Assembly (NCBI RefSeq): GCF_016909185.1
Contig: NZ_JAFBFH010000031.1
Location: forward strand, 1-64,000
Source: Siminovitchia thermophila
Lineage (GTDB): Bacteria > Bacillota > Bacilli > Bacillales > Bacillaceae_C
Direction: 5' to 3'
DNA: 64,000 nucleotides
Positions 1 through 11,079 of this stretch are shown piece after piece. Position numbers and translations under genes: made by a program. The number at the start of each line of letters is the position of its first letter. Position 1 is the stretch's first letter. The notes beneath the pieces were generated by a model, which did not search any database, had not been told where the DNA came from, and saw nothing but the letters and a program-made list of their open reading frames with translations.

Positions 1-561
<561 letters not shown>

Positions 562-670
562 AGTTTGGTTAGCTCATAATTAAAGCTGACTAATCAATTA
601 TTGATTGACGTTTCGTTTCGTTCAGTTTTCAAAGATCAAACTTGGCGCCGCTCTTTTGAGCGACTTTATT
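562..670 (-). other. 16S rRNA leader with boxA-like sequence and processing region
   Basis: Between promoter P2 and the mature 16S end the minus strand reads TGATCTTTGAAAACTGAAC (about 620-638). This sequence is typical of Bacillus rRNA leaders and resembles the boxA antitermination region. It is preceded by a small GC hairpin around CGCTCAAAAGAGCG (649-662). The A/T-rich part next to 16S probably contributes to the RNase III processing stem. The roles are inferred from position. Confidence 0.6.
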
Positions 671-699
671 AGTATATCAATCTGACGAGAAGATGTCAA
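671..699 (-). promoter_or_regulatory. rRNA promoter P2 (sigma-A)
   Basis: On the minus strand there is a perfect -35 TTGACA (694-699), a 17-base spacer and the -10 TATACT (671-676). An A/T-rich tract lies immediately upstream (700-722), like an UP element. Start of transcription is expected near 664. Confidence 0.9.
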
Positions 700-756
700 C
701 AACTTTTTAAAATCTTTTTTATCGCGACGCTCTCGCTCGTTCAGACAACGATTATT

Positions 757-785
757 AATATAACACCTTTTCACTTGCTTGGCAA
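757..785 (-). promoter_or_regulatory. rRNA promoter P1 (sigma-A)
   Basis: Minus-strand TTGCCA (780-785), 17 bases, TATATT (757-762). It lies about 85 bp upstream of P2, giving the tandem arrangement usual for Bacillus rRNA operons. Confidence 0.8.
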
Positions 786-826
786 TAGGTTTTTTGAAAT
801 TTTATTTTAAAAATGATATGAAGAGG

Positions 827-853
827 AAAGAACCCTAACGTATAGGGTTCTTT
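827..853 (-). terminator. terminator after lysS
   Basis: Ten-base-pair arms (AAAGAACCCT at 827-836, complement at 844-853) close a short loop just after the lysS stop codon. The following U tract is interrupted (TTCTTTCCTCTT region), so strength is uncertain. Confidence 0.65.
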
Positions 854-865
854 CACAAGGCCATC

Positions 866-2386
<1,521 letters not shown>

Positions 2387-2426
2387 TTACATAAAATTAA
2401 TGTCAGGAACACCCTCTATGAAAAAA

Positions 2427-2445
2427 ACTGCCATTAGCTGGCAGT
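2427..2445 (-). terminator. terminator after dusB (folate operon end)
   Basis: Perfect stem ACTGCCA/TGGCAGT with a 5-base loop, followed on the minus strand by a run of T (2421-2426). It ends the folP-folB-folK-regulator-dusB run. Confidence 0.85.
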
Positions 2446-2463
2446 AAAAATAAGATCCATTCT

Positions 2464-3456
2464 TTATCCCGCTTTTCTCTCTCTGCCTTCCACTTCGTCC
2501 ACAAGTGTGTCAAGCAAGCGGACAAGCTCGTCTCTTTTATTGCATTCATTTACTGCATTTCTCACTTTGCCGCTCCCACGGATGCCTTTCAGATACCACG
2601 CAGCGTGTTTGCGCATTTCCCGCACTGCTACCTCTTCTCCTTTTAACGCTATCAGGCGATCGAGATGGAGTTTGCATACATCAATCTTTTCTTTAACCGT
2701 CGGATCTCCCATAAGTTCGCCCGTTTCCAAATACTTGACCGTCCGGTATATCATCCAGGGATTACCCAATGCCGCGCGGCCGATCATAACCCCGTCCACT
2801 CCAGTCTCTTCCAACATTCTCTTGGCATCTTGCGGGGTTTTTACATCTCCGTTTCCAATCAACGGAATGTTAATGGACTGCTTCACTTCTCGTATAATGT
2901 CCCAATTCGCTTCCCCTTCGTACATTTGAACGCGGGTTCGCCCATGCATGGATACGGCGGCGCCCCCTGCCCGCTCGACGGCTTGGGCATTTTCCACGGC
3001 AAAAATATGTTCATCATCCCAGCCGATCCGCATCTTTACTGTAACAGGTTTTTCAACTGCATCTACTACGGCTGCAACCATATCATAAATTTTATTGGGT
3101 TCCAAAAGCCATCTGGCTCCTGCTTCGCAACGAATAATTTTATTGACGGGGCATCCCATATTGATGTCGATAATATCCGCATTCGTATTTTTATCAACAA
3201 ATTTGGCTGCTTCAACAAGGGTTTCTTTCTCACCGCCAAATATTTGCAGGGATAGCGGCTTTTCCCTTTCATCAATATAAAGCATATTCATCGTTTTTTC
3301 ATTTTTAAATACAATTCCTTTGTCACTGATCATTTCAGCGCAAACAAGTCCGGCTCCAAATTCTTTCACCGTCAGACGAAAAGCGGAGTTACAAACTCCT
3401 GCCATTGGTGCCAGCACAACAGGATTCTTCATTTTAATATTTCCAATCTTTAACAT
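2464..3456 (-). CDS. dusB: tRNA-dihydrouridine synthase DusB
   Basis: Flavoenzyme that reduces uridine to dihydrouridine in tRNA. The 330-aa product carries the FMN-binding TIM barrel start VLAPMAGV (about 13-20), the catalytic cysteine in NMGCPVNKI (near residue 100), and further barrel motifs such as MHGRTR and IGNGD. The frame opens upstream, but AAGGAGG lies nine bases before the ATG at 3456, giving a protein starting MLKIGN as in the B. subtilis homologue YacF (333 aa). It is the last gene of the folate-biosynthesis operon, a conserved Bacillus arrangement. Confidence 0.95.
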   Translation of the reverse strand: MLKIGNIKMKNPVVLAPMAGVCNSAFRLTVKEFGAGLVCAEMISDKGIVFKNEKTMNMLYIDEREKPLSLQIFGGEKETLVEAAKFVDKNTNADIIDINMGCPVNKIIRCEAGARWLLEPNKIYDMVAAVVDAVEKPVTVKMRIGWDDEHIFAVENAQAVERAGGAAVSMHGRTRVQMYEGEANWDIIREVKQSINIPLIGNGDVKTPQDAKRMLEETGVDGVMIGRAALGNPWMIYRTVKYLETGELMGDPTVKEKIDVCKLHLDRLIALKGEEVAVREMRKHAAWYLKGIRGSGKVRNAVNECNKRDELVRLLDTLVDEVEGRERKAG

Positions 3457-3475
3457 TACATACATCCTCCTTTCT

Positions 3476-3700
3476 TTAGTTTTCATCGCCCAATTCATCT
3501 GGAGGCGTTAATTCCTCGACAGAAACGTTCAGTAACTCTGAAATTTGGACAAGTATATGATCGGAAGGCAAACGGCTGCCTCTTTCAATTTCTCCCAATA
3601 CCGAAACGGAAACACCGATATCTTTCGCAAGACCCTCTTGCGTGTAACCTTTTAATTTTCGAAAAGCGCGGATGCGCCTTCCCCATTTATCTGTTTCCAT
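3476..3700 (-). CDS. yazB: XRE-family helix-turn-helix regulator (YazB-like)
   Basis: Small 74-aa protein made almost entirely of one Cro/CI-type helix-turn-helix (about 8-62; the segment KGYTQEGLAKDIGVSVSVLG spans both helices). It matches B. subtilis YazB in size and position, between folK and dusB. Its start overlaps the last 49 bases of folK, suggesting translational coupling. Its target is not known; position suggests control within the folate/lysS region, but this is inference only. Confidence 0.85.
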   Translation of the reverse strand: METDKWGRRIRAFRKLKGYTQEGLAKDIGVSVSVLGEIERGSRLPSDHILVQISELLNVSVEELTPPDELGDEN

Positions 3701-4179
3701 AAGCGAACACCTTCTTTGTCAGGTATTTCGTCCAATCGTTTAGCTAAAGAAACATCGTTGTTTGGAAGTTCTAATGTTCCATCAATCTCCAATAACGGAA
3801 CGAGGACAAATGCTCTTTCCGTCATTCGAGGGTGAGGGATTTGTAAAACCTCCATCTCAATATTTTCGGTATTATATAATAAAATGTCAAGGTCGATTTT
3901 TCTGGGACCCCATTTGTATTTACGCACCCGTCCCAGCGTTTTCTCTATGAAAAGACACTTGGATAACAACTCCTCTGGCGAAAGGGACGTCGCGATTTTG
4001 ACGGCCATGTTTAAAAAAGGGGCTTGGTCTGTGTAGCCAACCGGATCGGTTTCATAGATGGAAGAAACTTGCTTAACACAAATGCCTTCCGTATTCTTTA
4101 ATTCCCTTACAGCATCCAGAAGGAATTTTTCCCTTTCACCTATATTTGAACCCAAGGATAAATAAGCGATGTTATCCAT
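3652..4179 (-). CDS. folK: 2-amino-4-hydroxy-6-hydroxymethyldihydropteridine pyrophosphokinase
   Basis: Transfers pyrophosphate from ATP to 6-hydroxymethyl-dihydropterin, the step before dihydropteroate synthase in folate synthesis. The product has 175 aa. It shows the family signatures YLSLGSNIGER at the N-terminus and WGPRKIDLDILLY in the middle. The open frame extends far upstream, but AAGGAGG precedes the ATG at 4179, which overlaps the folB stop by eight bases. The C-terminus overlaps the XRE gene. Confidence 0.95.
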   Translation of the reverse strand: MDNIAYLSLGSNIGEREKFLLDAVRELKNTEGICVKQVSSIYETDPVGYTDQAPFLNMAVKIATSLSPEELLSKCLFIEKTLGRVRKYKWGPRKIDLDILLYNTENIEMEVLQIPHPRMTERAFVLVPLLEIDGTLELPNNDVSLAKRLDEIPDKEGVRLWKQINGEGASALFEN

Positions 4180-4537
4180 GGCGCCTCCTTGTAATTTCCA
4201 CGGCAACTGATTCGTAAATCCCCGGGATGGGCGGATTTGGCTTGATGACTTTAATAGTTGTGCTATGCGCCATTGTGAAACTGTCCAGGATTGCAGCAGC
4301 AATCTGTTCCGCAACAGCTTCAATTAATTGGTATCGTTTGCCTTCCACAATCTCCTTGCACAAGTCATATACTTCAGCATAATTAATCGTTTTTTCCAAA
4401 GCGTCCGACAATCCAGCGGGCTGCAAGTCCGTTTCAATCACCACGCTGACCCTAAATCGCTGTCCAAGCTTGGCTTCCTCCGGAAAAACACCATGGTATC
4501 CATAAAGCTCCATTTCATTCATGAAGATTTTATCCAT
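4172..4537 (-). CDS. folB: Dihydroneopterin aldolase
   Basis: Converts dihydroneopterin to 6-hydroxymethyl-dihydropterin and glycolaldehyde. The 121-aa product starts MDKIF and carries GYHGVFPEE (about 13-21), typical of FolB, plus the C-terminal KPNPPIPG segment. GGGAGAG lies before the ATG at 4537; the longer open frame has no better start. Start and stop overlap its neighbours by eight bases each, so folP, folB and folK are translationally coupled. Confidence 0.95.
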   Translation of the reverse strand: MDKIFMNEMELYGYHGVFPEEAKLGQRFRVSVVIETDLQPAGLSDALEKTINYAEVYDLCKEIVEGKRYQLIEAVAEQIAAAILDSFTMAHSTTIKVIKPNPPIPGIYESVAVEITRRRHG

Positions 4538-5360
4538 TCCACTCTCCCTTTCCGACAAGTGCGTCCATCATGGCCGCCATCCGGCTCATCTCTTTTACAT
4601 CATGAACCCGCATGATGTGGCACCCTTTTTGAATTCCGTAACAAACTGTAGCGCCCGTTCCTTCCATACGTTCCCCTACAGGCAGATCTAAAACCGTTCC
4701 GATCATCCGTTTACGCGAAGTTCCAAGGAGAACAGGAAAGCCGAGGCCAACAAGCTTATCCAAATTGCGCATCATTTCTATATTTTCGTGGATGTCTTTG
4801 GCAAATCCGATCCCCGGATCAAGAATAATGTGCGAGTCAGGGACCCCCGCTTTTTTAGCAATAGAAATACTTTCATAAATGTCGGTCAAAACATCTCTTA
4901 CAAAGTTTGTATATTGTCGATTGTCCCGGTTATGCATCAAGATGATCGGGACATTTTCTTCAGCAGCAACCGCCGCTATTTCCGGGTCCTTTTTGGCTCC
5001 CCATATATCATTGATCATATGAGCGCCAGCCAGAACAGCCGCTTGAGCTGTTTCCGCTTTGTACGTATCAATTGAAACTGGAACTGGAACACTTGAAGCA
5101 ATAGCTGTAACGGTCGGTATGACACGCGAAATTTCTTCCTCTGCGGAAACAGGTTCATGACCCGGACGCGTCGATTCCCCGCCAATGTCGATGATATCGG
5201 CACCGTTCCTTACCATTTCCTTGGCATGCTCTACCGCCAAGGTGGAATTCTCATAGCGGCCGCCATCCGAAAACGAATCCGGCGTTACATTTAATATTCC
5301 CATTATGTATGTTTTTTTTGTAAAATCCAGTGTATATGGTCCACATTCCATCACTGCCAC
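4530..5360 (-). CDS. folP: Dihydropteroate synthase
   Basis: Condenses the pterin pyrophosphate with p-aminobenzoate to make dihydropteroate; this is the sulfonamide target (Sul in B. subtilis). The 276-aa product shows the substrate-binding loops NVTPDSFSDGG (about 24-34), GGESTRPG and DPGIGFAKD, and near the C-terminus RVHDVKEM. The start is a GTG at 5360 behind AAGGGG. In B. subtilis the p-aminobenzoate genes pabB-pabA-pabC sit just upstream; here only 130 bp and a terminator separate folP from cysK. Confidence 0.96.
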   Translation of the reverse strand: MAVMECGPYTLDFTKKTYIMGILNVTPDSFSDGGRYENSTLAVEHAKEMVRNGADIIDIGGESTRPGHEPVSAEEEISRVIPTVTAIASSVPVPVSIDTYKAETAQAAVLAGAHMINDIWGAKKDPEIAAVAAEENVPIILMHNRDNRQYTNFVRDVLTDIYESISIAKKAGVPDSHIILDPGIGFAKDIHENIEMMRNLDKLVGLGFPVLLGTSRKRMIGTVLDLPVGERMEGTGATVCYGIQKGCHIMRVHDVKEMSRMAAMMDALVGKGEWNG

Positions 5361-5427
5361 TCACATCCCCTTGGTTAACTGTCTCATTTTAGTTTACCGT
5401 TTTATTTGTAAAATGAAAAATAAAAGA

Positions 5428-5445
5428 CAAGCCCGTTTGGGCTTG
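5428..5445 (-). terminator. terminator after cysK
   Basis: Perfect stem CAAGCCC/GGGCTTG with a four-base loop and a T-rich tail on the minus strand. It separates cysK from the folate operon. Confidence 0.85.
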
Positions 5446-5490
5446 CCGGATGTCATTATAAAAAATGTATTCTAGTTCCTATTCGAAGTA

Positions 5491-6417
5491 TTAATCTTCA
5501 AATTGATAAAGAGCCGTACTCAAATAGCGCTCGCCATTACTTGGAATAATCGCTAACACTTTCTTGCCCTTTCCAAGTTTCTTAGCCACGGACAAAGCAG
5601 CTGAAATGGCTGCCCCTGAAGAAATCCCGCCAAGAATTCCTTCCTCTTTAGCTGCTCTCCTTGCCTGTTCAAATGCTTCTTCCGTCGTCACTTGAATGAT
5701 TTCTTCATAAACTTCCGTATTAAGAATAGATGGAACAAAACCGGCTCCGATCCCTTGAATTTTATGCGGGCCAGGCTTTCCACCCGATAAAACTGGTGAA
5801 TCTTTCGGTTCAACAGCATAAATTTTAATGTCGGGGTATTTTTCTTTCAGGACTTCTCCGGCTCCTGTAATCGTTCCGCCCGTTCCTATTCCGGAAATGA
5901 ATGCGTCCAACTGATCTCCCATTTGCTCCACAATTTCTTTTCCGGTAGTTTCTCTGTGAACTTTTGGATTTGCTTCGTTTTCAAATTGTTGCGGTAAGAA
6001 GTAGCCATGTTCTTTTGCAAGCTCGAAAGCTTTTGTTATCGCTCCGTTCATGCCCTCCGCTCCGGGAGTCAATACGAGTTCCGCACCGTATGCGCGCAAC
6101 AAGTTGCGCCGCTCTAAACTCATCGTATCCGGCATGACAAGAATGGCCTTATATCCTTTGGCGGCCGCCACCATCGCCAAGCCAATTCCTGTATTGCCGC
6201 TTGTCGGCTCGATGAGTGTATCTCCTTCTTTTAATTTCCCTTGGGCTTCAGCTTCTTCAATCATCGCTAAAGCAATCCGGTCTTTCACACTGCTTCCCGG
6301 GTTCATATATTCCAATTTCAAGTAAACTTCTGCGCTGTCTTCTTCAACTATTCGATTTAGCTTGACGATCGGGGTGTTGCCAATAAGTTCCGTAATCGAG
6401 TTCGCTATTTGCGCCAT
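5491..6417 (-). CDS. cysK: Cysteine synthase A (O-acetylserine sulfhydrylase)
   Basis: PLP enzyme making cysteine from O-acetylserine and sulfide. The 308-aa product has the PLP lysine in NPGSSVKDR (near residue 45), the substrate loop PTSGNTG (near 70) and the phosphate-binding glycine loop SGIGTGGT (near 180). GAGGTGGAG precedes the ATG. It has its own promoter and terminator and stands alone between hslO and folP. In B. subtilis the foldase-like gene yacD separates it from hslO; that gene is absent here. Confidence 0.97.
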   Translation of the reverse strand: MAQIANSITELIGNTPIVKLNRIVEEDSAEVYLKLEYMNPGSSVKDRIALAMIEEAEAQGKLKEGDTLIEPTSGNTGIGLAMVAAAKGYKAILVMPDTMSLERRNLLRAYGAELVLTPGAEGMNGAITKAFELAKEHGYFLPQQFENEANPKVHRETTGKEIVEQMGDQLDAFISGIGTGGTITGAGEVLKEKYPDIKIYAVEPKDSPVLSGGKPGPHKIQGIGAGFVPSILNTEVYEEIIQVTTEEAFEQARRAAKEEGILGGISSGAAISAALSVAKKLGKGKKVLAIIPSNGERYLSTALYQFED

Positions 6418-6460
6418 TTCTCTCCACCTCTAATTCCGAGTAATTGTATTGGTTTATTTA

Positions 6461-6489
6461 AACTTACCATGTTGTTTCCCCAGTGTCAA
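6461..6489 (-). promoter_or_regulatory. probable cysK promoter (sigma-A, extended -10)
   Basis: Minus-strand consensus -35 TTGACA (6484-6489), 17 bases, then TAAGTT preceded by TGG. The poor -10 hexamer is compensated by the TGn extension. B. subtilis cysK is repressed by CymR; I see no convincing CymR box here. Confidence 0.6.
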
Positions 6490-6530
6490 TGATGACATGC
6501 GCCTTTTCACCTATGCTTCAAGAAGTTTTC

Positions 6531-7412
6531 TTATTTCGTTGCCTCATGTAAAATGTCTTCCAAATCGGCTTTTGTAAAATGGTATTCGGCGTTGCAAAAA
6601 TGGCATTGTGTATCCGCTTTGCCGTCTTCCTCTATCATATCTTGTATTTCCTCTTTACCGAGGCTGATAATTGCCCGGGCGAACCGCTCTTTAGAGCAAT
6701 TGCATTCAAATTGAATGGGCAATTTTTCAAGGACTTTAACATGTTCTTTGCCAATTAAGCGAAAAAGTAATTCCTCGGGGGTCAATCCCTGTTGAATCAA
6801 TTTGGAAACAGGAGGAGTTTGTTGGAGCCGCTCCTCAAGCTCTGAAATAATCTCTTCATCCGTTCCGGGCATCAACTGGATAATGAAGCCGCCAGCAGCC
6901 AAAATGGAGTTGTCGGGATTCACAAGAACACCCACTCCGACAGAAGAAGGAGTTTGTTCCGACGTGGCAAAATAATAAGTAAAATCCTCTCCAAGCTCCC
7001 CTGAAACGAGCGGCACCTGACCGGAAAAATGATCACGCAGCCCGATATCCTTTACAACCGTAAGTGTCCCGCTTGTTCCCACGGCGCGGCGAACATCCAG
7101 CTTGCCCAGCTCGTTTAAGTCAAAGTGGATTTGCGGGTTTGCCACATAGCCCCTTACATGGCCCTTTGCATTAGCATCAATGATGATGGGTCCAAGCGGG
7201 CCATCACCTTCCACCTTGATGGTCAGCTTCTCTTCCCCTTTTAACATTGTTCCCATCATCACTCCGGCAGTCATTGCCCGCCCTAGCGCTGCTGAAGCGG
7301 TTGGCCACGTATGATGCCGGGATTGGGCTTCGTTGACTGTTTCCGTACTGGCAGCAGCATAAGCCCTTACTTGACCATCATAAGCCAAGGCTTTCACGAC
7401 ATAGTCATTCAT
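6531..7412 (-). CDS. hslO: Redox-regulated chaperone Hsp33
   Basis: Holdase chaperone activated by oxidative unfolding. The 293-aa product has the N-terminal substrate-binding domain and the C-terminal redox switch with four zinc-binding cysteines: CNC (near 239-241) and CHFC (near 272-275). AAAGGAGAG lies seven bases before the ATG. It follows coaX by 15 bp and is probably co-transcribed with it, as in B. subtilis. Confidence 0.97.
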   Translation of the reverse strand: MNDYVVKALAYDGQVRAYAAASTETVNEAQSRHHTWPTASAALGRAMTAGVMMGTMLKGEEKLTIKVEGDGPLGPIIIDANAKGHVRGYVANPQIHFDLNELGKLDVRRAVGTSGTLTVVKDIGLRDHFSGQVPLVSGELGEDFTYYFATSEQTPSSVGVGVLVNPDNSILAAGGFIIQLMPGTDEEIISELEERLQQTPPVSKLIQQGLTPEELLFRLIGKEHVKVLEKLPIQFECNCSKERFARAIISLGKEEIQDMIEEDGKADTQCHFCNAEYHFTKADLEDILHEATK

Positions 7413-7427
7413 GAGAAGCTCTCCTTT

Positions 7428-8198
7428 TCAATCCAATAAATTTCTTTTGTAAATGAGATGTAAACCTTTTAAGGTTAAATCATGGTCAATGATATCGATC
7501 ATATTCGTTTCTGAAGCAATTAGATTTGCCAATCCGCCAGTAGCAATGACCGTTGGCCTCTTTTTACTTTTCTCAATAATCCGCTTAACGATACCCTCTA
7601 CTTGTCCAACAAAACCAAAAAGAATCCCTGCCTGCATCGCTGCGACGGTGTTTTTCCCAATGATTTCATCAACATGGGTAATTTCAATTCTGGGAAGCTT
7701 TGCGGCTTTCGAATACAAGGCCTCAGTCGAGATTCCTATGCCGGGGGCAATCACCCCGCCCGTATATTCAGCTTTATCATTAATATAGCAAAAGGTCGTG
7801 GCTGTTCCGAAATCCACAATTACAAGCGGACTGCCGTACACGTGAATTCCGGCAACGGCATTGACAATCCGGTCCGCTCCAACCTCCCGGGGATTTTCGT
7901 ATTTAATGTTCAGGCCTGTTTTAATACCCGGGCCGACGATTAACGGTTTGACATTAAAATACTTTTCGCACATTTTCTCCAAAGTAAACATGAGTGGCGG
8001 TACTACGGATGAAATAATAATACCGTTAATATGCTCAAAACGAAGGCCGACATGTTCAAATAAAGACTTGATGACCATGCCGACTTCGTCTTCTGTTTTA
8101 TGGCGGCTTGTTTCTATTCGCCAATGATATTTTAAATGGTCGTTTTCATAAACGCCAAGGACAGTATTCGTATTTCCCACATCCAAGACAAAAATCAA
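7428..8198 (-). CDS. coaX: Type III pantothenate kinase
   Basis: Phosphorylates pantothenate, the first step of coenzyme A synthesis. The product has about 256 aa and belongs to the ASKHA-fold type III family: N-terminal [10 protein letters not shown], central [12 protein letters not shown], then DFGTATTF and GGVIAPG. The open frame extends further upstream, but homologues begin at the LIFVLDVGN segment. A TTG at 8198 behind GGTGAG fits best; a GTG one codon earlier is possible. hslO follows directly. Confidence 0.94.
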   Translation of the reverse strand: MIFVLDVGNTNTVLGVYENDHLKYHWRIETSRHKTEDEVGMVIKSLFEHVGLRFEHINGIIISSVVPPLMFTLEKMCEKYFNVKPLIVGPGIKTGLNIKYENPREVGADRIVNAVAGIHVYGSPLVIVDFGTATTFCYINDKAEYTGGVIAPGIGISTEALYSKAAKLPRIEITHVDEIIGKNTVAAMQAGILFGFVGQVEGIVKRIIEKSKKRPTVIATGGLANLIASETNMIDIIDHDLTLKGLHLIYKRNLLD

Positions 8199-8236
8199 CA
8201 CTCTCACCACTTTTATGACAGACTTTTTTCTCACAC

Positions 8237-8266
8237 ATCATACCATAATTGTGATTTGGATGTAGA
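8237..8266 (-). promoter_or_regulatory. probable coaX-hslO promoter
   Basis: Minus-strand extended -10 TGGTATGAT (hexamer 8237-8242) with TCTACA (8261-8266) 18 bases upstream. It lies about 40 bp before the chosen coaX start and after the ftsH terminator. Confidence 0.55.
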
Positions 8267-8323
8267 TAGAGAATCACATTTTTCAGAAAAAAACTTCCCC
8301 TCTTACATTTCCGATCACATCCG

Positions 8324-8340
8324 CTCATCATGGTGATGAG
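8324..8340. repeat. perfect inverted repeat upstream of coaX
   Basis: CTCATCA-TGG-TGATGAG, seven-base arms with a three-base centre, located upstream of the coaX promoter and downstream of the ftsH terminator. It has no T tract, so it is not an obvious terminator; it could be an operator. Confidence 0.5.
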
Positions 8341-8382
8341 AGTTGCTTTGGGCTCAACACGAATACGACCACTCGTTGCACA

Positions 8383-8412
8383 AAAAGACACCGAACCCAA
8401 TCGGTGTCTTTT
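8383..8412 (-). terminator. terminator after ftsH
   Basis: Twelve-base-pair stem AAAAGACACCGA/TCGGTGTCTTTT with a six-base loop and flanking A and T runs, immediately after the ftsH stop codon. Confidence 0.88.
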
Positions 8413-8418
8413 GTATTA

Positions 8419-10431
8419 TTAGTCATCTTTGCGTGATGGTGGATCTTTAGGATCATTATGATCAGGCGGAGCAATCGGATCATCCGGCCGTTGTTCCTCA
8501 ATGGCCAATGAATCCGTTGAATCGTCTTTCGGCTGGATCGTCACTTTTGGCTCCTCGCCTTCGGATTCAACTTTCTGGTCATCACTTTCCGGATCAATTG
8601 TCTTTTTCGTTGCTTCAGGCAATTTTCCGGTATCAAACAAGCTCCTGATTTGTTCCGCATCAAGCGTTTCTACTTTCAATAACGTTTGTGCGATCAGCTC
8701 AAGCTTATCTCGATGCTCAGTGAGAATGGCTCGCGCCCGCTCGTAGCATTCTTTAATAATCCTTTGAATTTCCTTATCAATTTCATAAGCGATTTCATCA
8801 GAATAGTTTTGCTCATTATGCAAATCACGACCAAGGAACACTTGGCCTTGCGGCTGGCCGAATTGAAGGGGGCCAAGCTTTTCGCTCATCCCAAATTCAG
8901 TGACCATCCGGCGGGCAATGTTCGTGGCACGTTGAAAGTCGTTATGCGCTCCTGTAGAAACTTCTCCGAACACAATTTCTTCCGCCACACGTCCGCCTAA
9001 CAAGCCGACGATCTTATCTAAAAGTTCCGGTTTCGTCATAAAGTAACGATCTTCCTTCGGCAGCATAACCGCATAGCCGCCCGCTTGGCCTCGAGGTACA
9101 ATGGTCACTTTATGGACCATCTCCGCTTCATCAAGGACAAGACCGATCACCGTATGGCCGCCTTCATGATACGCCACAATGTTTCGCTCTTTTTCCGAAA
9201 TCACCCTGCTCTTTTTAGCAGGTCCGGCTATGACGCGGTCCGTTGCTTCATCCACATCGGTCATGTCAATTTTCTTCTTGTTGCGCCGTGCGGCTATAAG
9301 CGCAGCCTCGTTAAGCAGGTTTTCCAGATCGGCACCTGAAAACCCGGGTGTCCGCATGGCAATTGCTTTTAGATCAACCGAATCATCTAAAGGCTTATTG
9401 CGGGCATGGACTTTAAGTACAGCTTCCCGGCCGTTCACATCAGGGCGGTCTACCGTAATTTGCCGGTCAAAACGTCCTGGCCGGAGTAAAGCTGGATCCA
9501 GGATATCCGGCCGGTTCGTCGCTGCAATGATGATAATTCCTTCATTTGCGCCAAAACCGTCCATTTCAACGAGTAATTGGTTGAGCGTCTGCTCCCGTTC
9601 ATCATGGCCGCCGCCTAGTCCGGCGCCACGCTGACGTCCGACAGCGTCAATTTCGTCGATGAAAATCATACAAGGTGCATTTTTCTTCGCATTTTCAAAT
9701 AAATCACGTACACGGGACGCACCAACCCCGACAAACATTTCAACAAAATCAGATCCACTGATGGAGAAAAAAGGAACTCCCGCTTCTCCGGCAACTGCCC
9801 TTGCAAGAAGCGTTTTACCTGTTCCCGGCGGTCCTACAAGCAAAATCCCTTTTGGGATACGGGCTCCCAGTTCCGAGAACTTGCGCGGATCTTTTAAGAA
9901 ATCAACAACCTCAACAAGCTCTTGCTTCTCTTCGTCGGCCCCAGCAACATCCTTAAAACGGACTTTCTTCTTTTCTTCCGTGTAAAGCCTTGCCTTGCTT
10001 TTCCCAAAATTCATTACACGGCTTCCCCCGCCTTGCGCTTGGTTGAGAAGGAAGAAGAACAAAATAAAGATGATGATAAATGGAATAATCGTCGTAAAGA
10101 ACGAGACCCATCCGCTCGTTTCCTTGGCAGGCAATACTTCAACGTTGGCCGCTGCTTTATCAATGCGGTCAAGCATAGCCGGGCTGTTCATCACATACGT
10201 CGTGAACTGTTTATCTTTTTCAGTGCCTTTTAAATGGCCGATTATTTCATAAACGCCTCTTTCAGGCTGGATGGAAAACTTATCTATGTCCCCGTTTTCT
10301 AAATGATTGACAAATTTGTTATACGATATATTTTCTGTCGTCTCATTGGTATTGTTGAACCAACTGACAATTCCAATCAGAACGAGAAAGATGAGTAAAT
10401 AAAAGATCGTATTTTTAAAGATCCGGTTCAT
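8419..10431 (-). CDS. ftsH: ATP-dependent zinc metalloprotease FtsH
   Basis: Membrane-anchored AAA+ protease that degrades misfolded membrane proteins and regulators. The 670-aa product has an N-terminal membrane segment (about 7-25), an extracytoplasmic domain, a second membrane segment (about 110-130), the Walker A GPPGTGKT (near 205), the second region of homology, and the zinc motif HEGGH (near 425). The acidic C-terminal tail is rich in D, P and E. GGAGGAGG lies six bases before the ATG. It follows hprT with a 96-bp gap that contains a promoter candidate. Confidence 0.97.
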   Translation of the reverse strand: MNRIFKNTIFYLLIFLVLIGIVSWFNNTNETTENISYNKFVNHLENGDIDKFSIQPERGVYEIIGHLKGTEKDKQFTTYVMNSPAMLDRIDKAAANVEVLPAKETSGWVSFFTTIIPFIIIFILFFFLLNQAQGGGSRVMNFGKSKARLYTEEKKKVRFKDVAGADEEKQELVEVVDFLKDPRKFSELGARIPKGILLVGPPGTGKTLLARAVAGEAGVPFFSISGSDFVEMFVGVGASRVRDLFENAKKNAPCMIFIDEIDAVGRQRGAGLGGGHDEREQTLNQLLVEMDGFGANEGIIIIAATNRPDILDPALLRPGRFDRQITVDRPDVNGREAVLKVHARNKPLDDSVDLKAIAMRTPGFSGADLENLLNEAALIAARRNKKKIDMTDVDEATDRVIAGPAKKSRVISEKERNIVAYHEGGHTVIGLVLDEAEMVHKVTIVPRGQAGGYAVMLPKEDRYFMTKPELLDKIVGLLGGRVAEEIVFGEVSTGAHNDFQRATNIARRMVTEFGMSEKLGPLQFGQPQGQVFLGRDLHNEQNYSDEIAYEIDKEIQRIIKECYERARAILTEHRDKLELIAQTLLKVETLDAEQIRSLFDTGKLPEATKKTIDPESDDQKVESEGEEPKVTIQPKDDSTDSLAIEEQRPDDPIAPPDHNDPKDPPSRKDD

Positions 10432-10469
10432 CCCTAGCCTCCTCCCACGGTAAAAAAACTATATTCAAT

Positions 10470-10497
10470 AGTATCATAGACATTTCAGACTTTACAA
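10470..10497 (-). promoter_or_regulatory. possible ftsH promoter
   Basis: Minus-strand TTGTAA (10492-10497), 16 bases, GATACT (10470-10475) in the hprT-ftsH gap. A weak A/T hairpin with a T7 run follows (about 10452-10468). Confidence 0.45.
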
Positions 10498-10527
10498 CCA
10501 CATTGGCTCGCCAAATTGCATCCTTAT

Positions 10528-11079
10528 TCATTCTTTAACATTATTGCCATATACCTCTCTTTTCAAAACCCCTATATAAGGAAGGTTCCGGTATTTCTCT
10601 GCATAATCGAGTCCATAGCCGACAACAAACGAGTTTGGAACAACAAAACCAACGTAATCTGCATGTATGTCTGCTCTGCGGCCCGATGGCTTATCTAATA
10701 AAGTGACAATTTTGATCGAGTTTGCCTTTCTGTACCTGAATAGTTCCACAAGATAACTCAATGTCAATCCACTGTCAATAATATCTTCAATAATTAAAAT
10801 ATCCCTGCCTTCAACGGGTGTGTTCAAGTCTTTCAAGATTTTTACTTCTCCGGAAGAAGTGGTCGATCTGCCATAACTGGACACGTCCATAAAGTCCATC
10901 TCCAAATATGTATCCACTCTTTTTAACAGGTCCGCCATAAATGGCATAGCCCCTTTTAACACACCGATGGCCAACGGAAAACGGCCATCATACTCTTTTG
11001 TCAGTTGACTGGCAATTTCTTTAATTTTCGCCTCAATTTCTTCTTCGGTAATGAGTATTTTTTCAATGTCATTTTTCAT
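10528..11079 (-). CDS. hprT: Hypoxanthine-guanine phosphoribosyltransferase
   Basis: Salvages hypoxanthine and guanine to IMP and GMP using PRPP. The product has 183 aa. The PRPP-binding motif [14 protein letters not shown] is near residue 100, and the conserved DFMDVSSYG and [10 protein letters not shown] segments are present. GGGAGG lies upstream of the ATG at 11079, which overlaps the end of tilS by 11 bases. The tilS-hprT-ftsH order is conserved across Firmicutes. Confidence 0.96.
   Translation of the reverse strand: MKNDIEKILITEEEIEAKIKEIASQLTKEYDGRFPLAIGVLKGAMPFMADLLKRVDTYLEMDFMDVSSYGRSTTSSGEVKILKDLNTPVEGRDILIIEDIIDSGLTLSYLVELFRYRKANSIKIVTLLDKPSGRRADIHADYVGFVVPNSFVVGYGLDYAEKYRNLPYIGVLKREVYGNNVKE

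Noticed and set aside
2665-3255. 196-aa plus-strand frame opposite dusB
   Set aside because: Antisense shadow of a well-supported gene; composition mirrors the dusB codons and no ribosome site is present.
8146-8400. 84-aa minus-strand frame overlapping the coaX start
   Set aside because: It spans the ftsH terminator and the coaX promoter, so it is unlikely to be translated.
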